From: Garcia nutans | Lineage: Eukaryota > Streptophyta > Magnoliopsida > Malpighiales > Euphorbiaceae | Assembly: GCA_947685225.1 (NCBI GenBank) | Contig: CANTUV010000032.1 | Span: forward strand, 26,419,501 to 26,483,500 | Reading direction: 5' to 3' | Length of the DNA: 64,000 bases | In this document: in pieces, positions 11,436 through 22,849 of the stretch | How the letters are laid out: every line of letters starts with the position of its first letter | Numbering within the stretch: position 1 is the first letter of the stretch | Translations under genes and position numbers: made by a program | The notes under the pieces: model-generated | What the model was told of the DNA's origin: nothing | Database searches by the model: none | Seen by the model: the letters and a program-made list of their open reading frames with translations, nothing else

Positions 11436-14400
11436 TCAACTCTGAAACAACTGAGGATATTGCTCTCGCATGGTTTGTTCACTTTCCCAAGTTGCTTCTT
11501 CTTTTGCATGATTCTTCCAAAGAATCTTCACCAATGGCACTCTCTTGTTTCTCAACTCTTTCACATCATATGCCAAGATAGCAACTGGTTCCTCTTCAAA
11601 TGTCAAGTCTGGGCTCACTTCAATAGATTCAAATGGCAACACATGAGATGGATCCGATCTATATCTCCTCAACATAGAAACATGGAATAGATTATGAATA
11701 CGATCCAACTCAGGTGGCAAAGCAAGTCGATACGCCACTGGTCCAACTCTTTCTAACACTTCATACGGCCCAATGAAACGAGGACTCAATTTTCCTTTCC
11801 GACCGAACCTCAAAATCTTCTTCCAAGGAGATACTTTCAAAAATACCTTATCTCCCACATCAAACTCTATATCTCTCCTCTTTAGATCTGCATAAGATTT
11901 CTGTCGGTTTGAAGCTGCTTTTAACCTGCCTCGAATCAACTTTACTTTCTCTTCAGTTTCTTGAATCAAATCAGGCCCAATTAACTTACCTTCCCCAATT
12001 TCACTCCAACAAAGAGGTGTCCTACACCGTCTGCCATACAATGCTTCAAATGGTGCCATACCAATGCTGGATTGGTGACTGTTGTTGTATGCAAACTCCA
12101 CAAGTGGTAAGAATCTATCCCAACTTCCAGTGAAATCGATGACACAGCTTCTCAACATATCTTCAATAATCTGTATCACCCTCTCTGACTGTCCATCCGT
12201 CTGTGGATGAAAAGCAGTACTGAAGTGTAATCGAGAACCCAAAGCACTATGCAAACTTTTCCAAAACCTGGAAGTAAACCTGGGATCTCGATCAGACACT
12301 AAAGAAGTTGGAACACCATGCAGTTTCACAATCTCATGGATATACAGCTCAGCCAACCTCTCCAAAGAGTAATTCATCCGCACCGGAAGGAAATGAGCTG
12401 TCTTAGTCAATCTATCCACAATCACCCATATGGCATCATGTTTCCTTTGTGTCAATGGCAATCCAGATACAAAGTCCATTGTCACTCTTTCCCACTTCCA
12501 TTCTGGCACTGACAACGGTTGAAGCAACCCGGTTGGAACTTGATGCTCTGCTTTAATCTTCTGACAAGTGAGACATTTCGATACAAACTCAGCAATGTCT
12601 CTCTTCAACCCAATCCACCAATAATGCTGTCTCAAATCATGATACATCTTCGTATTACCCGGATGCATAGCAAACATCGACTGATGAGCTTCTTCCAAAA
12701 TGACCCTTTTCAAATCAGCATTATCGGGTACACACAATCTGCTCTTGAACCAGAGACTCCCATCACTCTTCACAATAAAATCTCTACCCTTTCCACTCTG
12801 ACAATCCGAAACAATCTTCTGTATCTTCTTATCAGCCAACTGAGCTTCTTTGATTTGATCTAACAAAACCAGCTTCAATTGCAACTGTGCCAATAATGCA
12901 CCATCAACACAAGGTACAAAACTGACATGCAAAGCTCTCAACTCAACAAGCAACGAGAGCGAGTAAACTGTTAAACCAGCTAAAGACTTCCGACTCAAGG
13001 CATCAGCAACAACATTTGCTTTACCTGGATGATAGTCAATCAAGCAGTCGTAGTCTTTAATCAATTCTAACCATCTCCTCTGACGAAGATTGAGTTCTTT
13101 CTGGACACCCAAATATTTCAAACTCTTGTGATCAGTGTAGATAAAACATTTCTCCCCAAACAGATAGTGGCGCCAAATCTTCAATGCAAACACAATGGCA
13201 GCCAATTCCAAATCATGGGTCGGATAGTTAAGCTCATGCGGTTTCAACTGTCTAGATGCATAAGCTATAACTTTTCCTTCCTGCATCAATACACACCCCA
13301 AACCTCTATGTGAAGCATCACTGTAGATCACATATGGTTTGCCTTCAACAGGTAAAGTAAGAACAGGCGCTTGAGTTAACATTTCTCTCAACTGCTCAAA
13401 GCTCGCCTGACACTGATCTCTCCACAAAAACCTCACTCCCTTACGAAACAATCTGGTGAGTGGAGTAGCTATCAAAGAAAACCCTTTCACAAACCGCCGG
13501 TAATAGCCTGCCAAACCCAGAAAACTTCTAATCTCTGTCACAGACTTGGGTGGACTCCAATTCAAAATTGCTTCAACTTTGCTCGGATCAACTCTGATGC
13601 CTTCTGCAGAAACAATATGTTCGAGAAAAGCTACTTGATCCAACCAGAACTCACACTTCGACAATTTGGCAAATAACTGCTTTTCTCTCAAAATCTGCAA
13701 CACAATCCGCAGATGCATATCATGTTCCTCTTCATTCCTTGAATACACCAGAATATCATCGATGAAGACCACTACAAACTGATCCAAATAGGGCCTAAAC
13801 ACCCGATTCATCAAATCCATAAAAGCTGCAGGTGCATTCGTCAGACCAAAAGGCATAACTAAAAATTCGTAATGCCCATACCTGGTCCGAAAGGCGGTCT
13901 TCAGAACATCTTCAGCTCTGACTCTCAATTGATGGTACCCAGATCTCAAATCAATTTTGGAAAACACAGCTGCACCCTTCAATTGATCAAAGAGATCATC
14001 GATTCTAGGCAAAGGATATCTATTTTTAATAGTCACCTTGTTCAATTGCCTATAATCGATACACAACCTCATAGTACCATCTTTCTTTTTCACAAATAGC
14101 ATAGGAGCTCCCCAAGGAGAAACACTGGGGCGAATAAATCCTTTGTTCAACAACTCCTGCAATTGCACTTTCAATTCCCTCAATTCTGCTGGTGCCATTC
14201 TATAAGGAGTAATAGAGATAGGAGTGGTACCAGGCAACAATTCAATACCGAACTCCACCTCTCCCTCAGGAGGCAATCCTGGCAACTCCTCTGGAAACAC
14301 ATCTGGAAAATCTGCATCTGTGGGTATATCATCAATAGAAGAACCTTTCACTCTAGTATCCACCACATGAGCAAGATAGGCTTCACACCCCTTTCTAATC

Positions 14401-16079
14401 AATCTCCTAGCTGCAACAGCTGAAACAAATAAGGAGGCTAGCTGTTCCTGCTCATTAGATACTATCACCTCTCTACCATCACCCGTTCTTAAAGAAACAA
14501 TTTTCTTTTTACAATCCACCACAGCTCCATGTCGAGATAGCCAATCCATACCTAAGATCACATCATATTCCTTAAATGGCATCTCAATCAAGTCTCCAAG
14601 GAACTCCTCACCTTGCACCCTCACTGCACTATCTCGGTGCACCTTACTCACAACCACACTATGCCCTAACGGATTTGTCACCAATACATCAAATCCTAGG
14701 GACTCAGCATGCACATCAAATACAGGCAAAACAGATGCACTAATATATGAATGCGTGGAACCCGGATCAATCAAAGCAAGTACTGGAGTATTAAATAAAG
14801 AAAAAGTACCAGCTATGACTGCCGATGCATCAGGCTGCCTCTGCATAACAATCATCCTCTGGGAAGAACCAACCTCCTCTGGTCTACTCTCCCTGGATGT
14901 AGCACCTCCTCTAGAACTGTACCCCGGTCTACCTCCTCGGCTGACACCTCTGCCTCCTCGGCCTCCCCTCGCACTAGGTCGAGAAGCTGCTGTATCAACT
15001 GACATCTGCTCTTGCCTCTCAGGGCAATCTCTCACAAAGTGATCAGGTGACCCACACCTGAAACATACCCCTGCAACACCAGCCTTCCAACAAGGACCAC
15101 CATGCGGCCTACCACAATGGATGCAGATGGGTAAGGTGGATCTCTGAACCATAGGGGTCGGAGCACTCGCCACTGAAGCTGCAGGTTTAAATCTCTGCCT
15201 CTGTAACTGCACTGACCTACCCGCTGGTCTCTGGCTCCTACTACTCCGAGGAACAAAACTTCCTCTACCCCTCTTCGCAGAAGAAGACCCTGCCTCAAAC
15301 TGGGGCCTTCTAACCCTAACCTCTTCTTCCGAAGCAACCGCAATACCCTGAGCTCGCTCTACACTTCGAGCTGCTGCCACAAGCTGTGAGAAATCCTGAT
15401 ATCTGGATCCAGCCACTAAGCACATGATCGAGGGCCTCAATCCCTCCTCAAATCGCCGACATCTATCAATCTCATCAGCAATGATACCCCCAGCATACTG
15501 ACTCAGTCGAATAAACTCAACTTCATACTCAGTAACAGTCTTGCTGTCTTGCTTCAAGCTCAAGAACTCCATCTTCTTCATGTCTTTATACTCCCTAGGA
15601 GTATACTTCAACTCAAATTCCCTCAGAAAATCAGTGTAAGACAGTGTTGGAGGATCATCCATAGAATGGGGCACCGTCTTCCACCAATCGTAGGCATCCT
15701 TCTATAGCAAAGATCTTGCATAATCAAACTTTTCCTCTGAGGTGGCTTGCAACTGAACAAATACCCTCTGAACTCTATCAAGCCACTGTTCTGCTACAGC
15801 CGGATCAACTGTACCAAAGAAATCCTCTGCTCCATACTTCCTTAGCTTGTCATAATGCCTCACAGAAACTAAGGGCTGAGGGGGTGGTGGCTGTGGTTGC
15901 ACAGGTGCTTGTCTCATAACTTCCATCATAAGTCTAAACCAGGCTGGCGGAACCTCTTCTCCAACTGGTCTACCCGACACCGAAGCAGGTGCCTCCTCAA
16001 CACTATCAACCCTAGCTCCCTCATCAGGAGCAACGCTCTCCTCACTACCCTCAACCGACTGTCTCAAATGAGGATCCAT
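11436..16079 (-). pseudogene. element B gag-pol polyprotein, intact except for one amber codon
   Basis: One reading frame from ATG (16079-16077) to TGA (11438-11436), about 1,548 codons, interrupted only by TAG at 15704-15702, where D1 and D2 have a CAG glutamine codon. An upstream in-frame GTG is not needed as a start. Numbering from the codon at 15674: partial CCHC knuckle C184-C195, full knuckle C204-C217, protease Asp-Pro-Gly at D303, ILGMDWL at 373, reverse transcriptase FIDD at 637-640, RNase H aspartate D786, integrase zinc cysteines C1034/C1037, and DDE residues D1067, D1128, E1164 (35 residues between the last two). A chromodomain-like tail follows from about 1340 to 1412. All main catalytic residues are present. 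The stop lies inside the Gag capsid region, so it should block both Gag and Pol unless read through. Confidence 0.95.
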
Positions 16080-16204
16080 CAACACCTAACACTGCAAACA
16101 CAAAAGGACACACCTTATTAAAGATCAGAGATTGCCAATCCCAAACATGTATTTTTATTCAAAACCAACTTTTTAAGTAACAATATTCTTTTTGTAACAT
16201 TTTA

Positions 16205-16230
16205 CCTAGGTTGAGAATCTCAAACCTAGG
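16205..16230 (-). other. PBS-adjacent stem-loop, element B
   Basis: Arms 16205-16212 (CCTAGGTT) and 16223-16230 (AACCTAGG) are a perfect 8-bp inverted repeat around a 10-nt loop, touching the inner edge of the PBS. The same structure occurs in D1 (42334-42359) and D2 (49870-49895). Its role is unproven; RNA packaging, dimerisation or priming control are possibilities. Confidence 0.7.
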
Positions 16231-16241
16231 CTCTGATACCA
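16230..16241 (-). other. element B primer-binding site (initiator Met tRNA)
   Basis: Minus strand TGGTATCAGAGC, a perfect 12-base match to the usual plant initiator-Met PBS, 7 bp from the LTR boundary at 16249. Confidence 0.95.
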
Positions 16242-16248
16242 AAACAAT

Positions 16249-18628
16249 TGTACCACCCCCATATCCAATGCACACACACTACAACCACAACAATGTAGCA
16301 TAAGTGCACCAAACATAGGGATGCTACGGTTCTCTTAACATTCAAAACACTTTAAAACTTGATACAATACCCTTATCATTATACATTATAGAAAAGTAGA
16401 TCATTTACTTATAAAACAAAACATATTAGTTATATATATATATACACTTAAATATTACACAGCGGAAGTTATAAAATGTGTACATATTTACGTATTAAAC
16501 ATTTCTTTACAAAATATAAAGAAATATACATGATTGGCAAGTTTGCTCTGATCTTTAAGCTCCCAAAATGGATTCTTCAAGGTCTACTCTCACTTGGTCT
16601 TGATGAACTCTCGGGTTCAATTCTATCAACTCTATTACCTGCGCGATTAAACACTATCGCGCTAAGCCAACGGCTTAGTAAGATAATCATGCAAATAATA
16701 TGACTTAGTGCAATGCAATGTCATTTCTCAATCCATATTATACATGTAACATCATATATGCAAAACTAACAACATACTTTCACATTACATATCACATTTC
16801 AATATCTTTTCATATACCTCATTAGTATTCATTTAACCATTCATAATCAACACTAAACAAAGACAAGCATGGGCCCAAGACACACTAATATGCCATTCAA
16901 TTTTCAGAGTTAATGCTTTGGTTTTGTTATCACATTTATCAATATCATATACCCAACTAGGCTTCAAGGATTAAGTTCAACCAAGCTTCAAGGGGAGCAA
17001 AGCATGCTAAGCTTCTACCCAACTTGGCTTCAAGAACTAACCCAACCTAGCTTCAAGGGTGGTAACATCTCAATTAGGCTTCAAGGATTCAATCCAACCT
17101 AACTTCAAGAGATTGTTACACTTATTAGGCATGCCACCAACAACAAACTCTGAAAATGGAATAACATATTAGCCACACAATTAATTTAGATTTCATTCTC
17201 AATTCTCATTATCATTTAGGCAAACATGCCTCATTTATCTCCATTGAATCACCTTAGCCAATAACAATGGCTTCACATTTCATTTCACAATATAACACTT
17301 CATTATTCAAGTGTATATTTATCACATCCATGATCACATTATATCTCACATAGCATCATTCATAAATATCAACATTTCATTTCACATTACTCATGAAACA
17401 CATTACCATTCACAATGCATAACATAACATTGTTCAATCTCAACAATGCAAGAACAATTTATATTATTCATAGCTTTAGGATCATTCACAAGTGTTTGAT
17501 TAAGTCATTCCTTGGTTTAAGCATGTTTAAAATGTTTATGTTCAGGTTTAGAAACCAAACTACCTTTGAAGAATCCAAACCATGCAAAAAGAACAAAGAA
17601 ATCAAACAATATTCAACTCATTTGAAGGACACGCCCAGCCCACTTGAGGGACACGGCCGTGTCTCTAAAAATAAAAGAGGCAGTAGCCAACACAAATAAA
17701 TGACACGGGCGTGTCTCTTCATGGCTTCTGGCCGTGTCACCCATGCACATAACCTTAACTAAAACCAACACTTTCTCAATTGCACTCAAACACAATATTC
17801 ATCATATAACATGTTTCAAATGAACATAATCAATGTTCTAAACACATATTCACCACGAGAATTACTTCACAACACATTAATATAACAATTAAACACACAT
17901 CATCTCAAAACACTAAAATCACCATCCTTCTCCACCTTTCAAAATCAAAATTTACCACTTCCAACAACTACACCTATTTAAACTATTAACTTAAAACCAA
18001 TTTAACACTTGAGAACAAATCATCAACACATCTCATCATCAAATCATCAAACCCTAATTAACTTCCCATACCACTTCAAAAGTATGAAAGAAATCAAAGG
18101 AAAGATCTTACCTTAGTCAAAAACTTCTTGAATCAACACTTGAACACTTAATCTTCCTTCAATTTTGAACTCAACTCATCAAGAACCTCTCTTCACCTCT
18201 TGCTTCCCTTTGTCTATGGAGGAGCCGGCCACTTCATGAAAGAAAGAAGAAAATGATGAAGAAACAAAGTCAAATTTTGCTTTTAATCTCCACCAAGTAA
18301 TCTTATCCAAGCAATTACCAAATTGCCCTTAACCATATAACTAACCTTTTGTCTCATATAAGCCCACATATGTAATTACACACTTAACACAAAAATATCT
18401 CTCTTCCTTTGACTCTTCCTTTGACCCATTTATATGTTATATATATCATCATATACACAACATATACCATTCTCTCTAAACCCTATTTCCTTTCCCAAAA
18501 CACTTATACACAAGCATTCTCTTCTCAATTTCTTTTCTTATCACATAATATACATTCAATCCAATTTATAACAACAACAACAACAACAATATAACCAAGA
18601 CTTCTAGGGCATACATGAGGATATTACA
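16249..18628 (-). repeat. element B 5' LTR, full length (2380 bp)
   Basis: Runs from TGTACCACCC (left LTR: TGTAACACCC) to GATATTACA. It carries the CTTCAAG cluster near 16965-17115 and the GACACGGCCGTGTC palindrome at 17650-17663. The segment 17951-18628, absent from the other LTR, includes a TATATATATCATCATATACA region near 18435 that resembles a decayed form of the D-family hairpin at 47291-47328. A short (CAA)n run lies near 18570-18590. Confidence 0.94.
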
Positions 18629-18633
18629 CACCA
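18629..18633. repeat. target-site duplication, right copy (CACCA)
   Basis: Directly follows the terminal CA of element B and continues into the interrupted LTR of element A (ACCTTCATTTCC). Confidence 0.95.
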
Positions 18634-19935
18634 ACCTTCATTTCCAAATTGCTCTTCAACATTAGGATTGAGCAATTCACTTCTCCTTAATTTGTATGCA
18701 CAATGTGATTAAATACAATTATTTAATATCACATTTTAAGACATTTTCAACATTAAACCCTAATTAAACATCACTCTTATACAAATTTCAAAAATTTAGT
18801 CTTTCCTTACTTTAACATTAGAATTCCATTATATTCCATTTAAATTAGTGTTTTAAGTTTATTTATATTATTAAAAATATATTTTAACATGTTTCATTCA
18901 TACACATTACTTAAATACTCACTCTTATTAAAAATCCTAAAATGGCATAACCTTCACCAATGAAGATTTTTCATTCTAACATATTTCAATTATTAATCCA
19001 AGCTTATTTCCTTCACTAATATCATGAATTAACATGATTTAAATATTAAAATTCAACAATTCACCATTCTTTAAAAACTCCTTTTTCAAAACCCTAAACT
19101 CAACACTACCTCATCCAAACTCTAACCAAATCTACCATTTGACTTTAAAATCCTTATTTATGCATCAAAACAATACATTTGGAATTAATTTGCACAATTA
19201 AAACACATCATTCCAAGAATCTAAATTTTTCATAACCCTAAATTCTCTCTCTTCACCAAACTCATCCCAAACTTAATCCTTTATTCCATTTAACTTGAAA
19301 ATCATTAATAATTAATCAAAATAGCTTCATTCATACCCAATTAAATCATGCTAATTGAAAATTTCAAAATCCACATATTCATAGTTTTCCTAGAAAGTCA
19401 AAAATTAGGGAAGAAAGCTTACTTGTTAGAAAATTACCAAAACTCCACTTAGTTCCTTAAAATCTCTTCAATCTTAGGTAGTTTGGAAGAAAAGAAGATA
19501 TCTCTTTCCCTCTAATGGTGGAACATTTTTTTTGAAGAAGAAGAAGGAAGAAGAAGACTAATTTTAATTTTCTCTTTCTTTCCACTTAAAAAAAATATGA
19601 CCATATATAAATATTATTTTATTTTAATAAATAAATAATTATTTAATTATTTTAAAATCCCAAATTACCTCTTTCAATAAAAAATAATTTATTTTTAATT
19701 TATTTAAATAATTTTAAGTTTATAAGGTATAATTATCATTTTGCCTTAGACTTTTGATTTTTCTTTTAAAAGAGTTGACGAATGTATATGTTAAGTATAT
19801 GTTAGATAAATTTTACATATACATTTTACTTTTTCACTTAAAATCCTTTCATTTCTCATTTAAATTATTTTTTAACTTATTTAAATTTAAATTTATTTTA
19901 TTTTATTTAATTCCAAAAATATTAGGGATGTTACA
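18634..19935 (-). repeat. element A 5' LTR, outer segment
   Basis: Continuation of 8278-9701 after element B. It matches 2143-3409 and ends GGGATGTTACA at 19935. Relative to the left LTR it has a short insertion near 18950-18975 (ACCTTCACCAATGAAGATTT) and scattered substitutions. The sequence after 19935 is Ty1/copia LTR, so element A inserted into, or now abuts, that element. Confidence 0.9.
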
Positions 19936-19995
19936 TATTTTATTATTAAGTATTCTAGAAAACTCTACAAAAAAAATCAAGTTTAATTTCTAACA
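19936..19995 (-). repeat. copia 3' LTR stub (60 bp)
   Basis: Matches the last part of the right copia LTR (about 22513-22564) with several differences and ends TTCTAACA. The rest of this LTR is not seen next to it, because element A begins at 19935. Confidence 0.7.
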
Positions 19996-20059
19996 TCCTC
20001 CCTTAAATTTGATTTGATTATTCCAATTTTTTTCTTCATTTTGAAAAATATATCAGCTT

Positions 20060-22125
20060 TGAGTGGCTTCATGAAAATATCTGCAACTTAATTTTCAGAT
20101 GCACAATACTCGAGAATGATCTCTTTATCTTTCACCAAATCTTGAATGCAATGATATTTAATGTTAATATGCTTACTGCAATCATAAAAAATTGGATTCT
20201 TAGTTAAGGTAATTGTTGATTTGTTATCACAATAAATTATCATTGGACCATCTTGTTGATGTTGCAATTCATTAATCATCCTTTGTAGCCAAACTGTTTG
20301 AGTAGTATAACTTGCTGCTGCTATATACTATGCTTCTGCTATTGAAAAAGCTACGATTTATTGTTTCTTTAAGGAACAAGAGAATGCATCTAAACCAATG
20401 TTGAAAACATAATCTAAAGTACTTTTTCTTGTTTCAATGTCACCTACCCAATCATTGTTTGTATATCCAACGAGCTTTATATCATTAGCACTTGAATAAA
20501 TTATATTATCATCAAGTGTGCCATTAATGTATCTCAAAATTATATTTGTAGCTTGCTAATGAGATTGTTGAGGAGAATCTATGAATCTGCTCATAATTCC
20601 AACTCCATAAACAATATCGGTTGTAGTTATTGTTAAGTACCTCAAGCTCTCAATAAGTCTTCTAAAATTTTTTGCATAAACAAAATCACCAATGTCATCT
20701 TTCAAAAGCTTTAGCCTTTTTTCAACTAGTGTTAGCGTTGGTTTCCAAGCTTCCAACTTGAATTTTTTCAAAATATCTTGCACGTACATTCTTTTGAAAT
20801 GAAATGCCTTCTTTTGTTTGCTTTACTTTGATACTAAGAAAGTAGGATATCAATCACATATCTATCATTTTAAAATCAACAATCTTATCCTCCCTGAACT
20901 CTAACAAAAGCTGTGGATTATTTTCGGTGAAGATTAAATCATTGACATAAGGAAAAGAATGACTATATCTCTATGCTTCTTGGTTTTGATATACAAAGTA
21001 TGCTTATAAAGACACTTATGGAACACATGATCAAGAAAATAGGTATCAATATAAGTATACAATGTTCTTTGAGCTTGTTTAAGCCCATACAATGCTTTTT
21101 TCAATAAATAGATTTTATCTTCTTCACCTTTCTTTACATAACCAGGTGATTGCTCTATATATACTTCTTTTTCAAGTACACCATTTAGAAATGCCGACTT
21201 CACATCCATTCGGTATATTTTTTAATAACTTTGAGCAGAAAGTGAAATAATCATACGTACAATATCCAACCAAGAAACATAAGCAAATACTTCAAAGTAA
21301 TCAATACTTGACTTTTGCTTGTATCCTTTTATAACTAGCCTCATTTTAAAATATTCAACTTCTCCATTAGACTTGTACTTTGTTTTGTAAAATTATTTGA
21401 CTCTAATTGTCTTTTTCCCTTTTGGTGGAGTGGTTAACTCCCATGTTTAATTTTTTTCAATGGCATGAAATTTCTTCATCAATTGCTTTGACCCAACAAT
21501 CATCATCAATTGCTTCTTCGAGCATCAATGGATCACAATCTATAAAGAAAGTAAAATGAAAAATATCTTCATTATCACCAGGATCATCACCAACTTTGTA
21601 ATCTCTCAAAATAGACTAGTAGATGTCGATTACATTGTAAGCATCTAAATACAAGAGGAGATGAAGCATTAGGTTGATCAATCTGCTGCTCTTTAGAAAC
21701 TGAAGGAGCAGGCTGCTCATCAGTATAATTCCTTGTTTCCATTTCATTGTTAATAAACATTAGTACTGGTAATGATTTCTTTTCTTTATGATCAACCCTA
21801 TATTCCATCTTAATTAAAAGTAACATCACTACTAATGATTATCTTTTGAGTCTTTGGATTGTATAACTTATATCCCTTTGTTTCCAAGCTATAACCATTG
21901 AAAATGCATTTTTTTTTGCCTTGTCATCAACCTTCTTTCTTTACTCATCTGGTACATGTGAATAAGTAATTTAGCCCAACACCCTCATATGACTCAAGTT
22001 AGGCTTTCTTCCACTCTATGCTTCTTATAGAGTTCTATCATGAATACTTTTGACAAGACATCTATTTAAAATATGAACTGCACAAGCCACAACTTTAGGC
22101 CAAAAGTTTTTAGTTGTCTAAAGAT
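20060..22125 (-). pseudogene. Ty1/copia pol remnant (integrase, RT, RNase H)
   Basis: Reading right to left: integrase C-terminal sequence (about 22120-21940); a spacer coding region with a low-complexity segment (about 21830-21580); reverse transcriptase beginning MDVKSAFLNG with LYGLKQA near 21209-21060; then RNase H ending around CDNKSTITLTKNP (about 20230-20180). Fragments of 63-91 residues are separated by stops and frame shifts. The YVDD-type region, expected between RT and RNase H, is disrupted near 20930. The protein would be non-functional. Confidence 0.85.
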
Positions 22126-22134
22126 GGAGCAAAT

Positions 22135-22564
22135 TCAATAACTAACACTCAAAATTTTATTAATTAACAAAATATAAATTATAAAATTCTAGAAACAAAC
22201 ATTACACATTCAAACACAATATACATTAGCTTGTTGAAACTAACTCTCTCAAAATTTTTCACTCAAAAACCTTACTACACACCATCACTTTCTATCTCTC
22301 TCTTTTTAATCTTTCTTTTATTACAACTAACATAAATGGCAATAAGGTCATTTTTATATTTGTGTTAAGAAGGTTTATGGGTTAGCAAATTCAATTTGAT
22401 AATTCTTTAACCAATTAAAATTTAATTTAATAACCTCCTTAACTAATCAAATTCAATTTGATAAACTCTTTAACTAATTCAAATTCAGTTTGACTAAGTT
22501 AAGGATACTTCATTACTAAGTATTCTAAAAAACTCCACAAATAAACCAAATTTAATTTCTAACA
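22135..22564 (-). repeat. copia 5' LTR (incomplete)
   Basis: Non-coding, AT-rich, with repeated short blocks such as AATTCAATTTGATAA (near 22405 and 22447) and the terminal TTCTAACA. The PBS-side edge was lost in the deletion that removed gag, so the left limit is approximate. Confidence 0.6.
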
Positions 22565-22849
22565 CTCACTTTCTTCAATATCATTATTATATGCATGCAT
22601 TATATGAAGTAATTAACCAATATTTGGTTTCACAAAACATGAAATTAATTAAAACAAGAATAAAGAATATTATTGCAACATAAAATAAAGAAGAAAATGA
22701 ATTGAAATTGTTAGGTGTAATTAGTTTTTCTTTTACATTTTAATTTTAGCTTAATTATTTTCTTTTTTACTTCTATTTTTTTTTTCATTTAAAGAACATT
22801 TGTCCTTGTTTTTTATTATTTGATTTTTGAATTATTGTGCAGGCACTGC
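22565..22849. other. unassigned AT-rich spacer
   Basis: No coding similarity or repeat structure is recognised between the copia LTR and the next gypsy remnant. It is T-rich toward its right end. Confidence 0.5.

Larger units (their letters stand above)
9702..18628 (-). mobile_element. chromovirus B: young Ty3/gypsy element inserted in A
   Basis: Bounded by TG at 9702 and CA at 18628 with the 5-bp target duplication CACCA. The 5' LTR is at 16249-18628 (2380 bp). The PBS is at 16230-16241, gag-pol at 16079-11436, and a shortened 3' LTR at 9702-11405. About ten base differences were counted by eye over the 1.7 kb shared by the LTRs, so it is a recent arrival. The PPT and about 680 bp of the 3' LTR are deleted. 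Since both outer ends are intact, that loss came after or during insertion. The coding frame has one nonsense codon. Clade: Tekay/Del-like chromovirus. Confidence 0.95.
872..19935 (-). mobile_element. chromovirus A: decayed Ty3/gypsy LTR retrotransposon, split by element B
   Basis: The order on the minus strand is 5' LTR (right), PBS, gag-pol, polypurine tract, 3' LTR (left). The 5' LTR is at 8278-9701 plus 18634-19935 and is interrupted by element B. The 3' LTR at 872-3409 lacks its outer 158 bp, so no target duplication can be read. The two LTRs differ by about 1.5% over the compared 1.3 kb, counted by eye. The internal region is full of stops and frameshifts. Its closest relatives here are D1 and D2. 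The integrase tail with a chromodomain-like end is typical of the Tekay/Del clade of plant chromoviruses. Confidence 0.9.
19936..22564 (-). mobile_element. decayed Ty1/copia retrotransposon, minus strand
   Basis: Pieces of a copia Pol read from right to left, flanked by related LTR ends: 19936-19995 and about 22513-22564 both contain TAAGTATTCTA and end in TTTAATTTCTAACA. Gag, protease and the PBS are missing: integrase sequence near 22120 runs almost directly into LTR-like DNA, so a large internal deletion has occurred. The left LTR is reduced to its last 60 bp against element A. RT wording resembles the Tork/TNT1 group, but clade assignment is tentative. Confidence 0.82.

Noticed and set aside
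15702..15704. Amber codon in element B as a programmed gag-pol readthrough site
   Set aside because: It lies inside the Gag capsid region, well before the zinc knuckle and protease, and related copies have CAG there. It is a mutation, not a gag/pol boundary signal.
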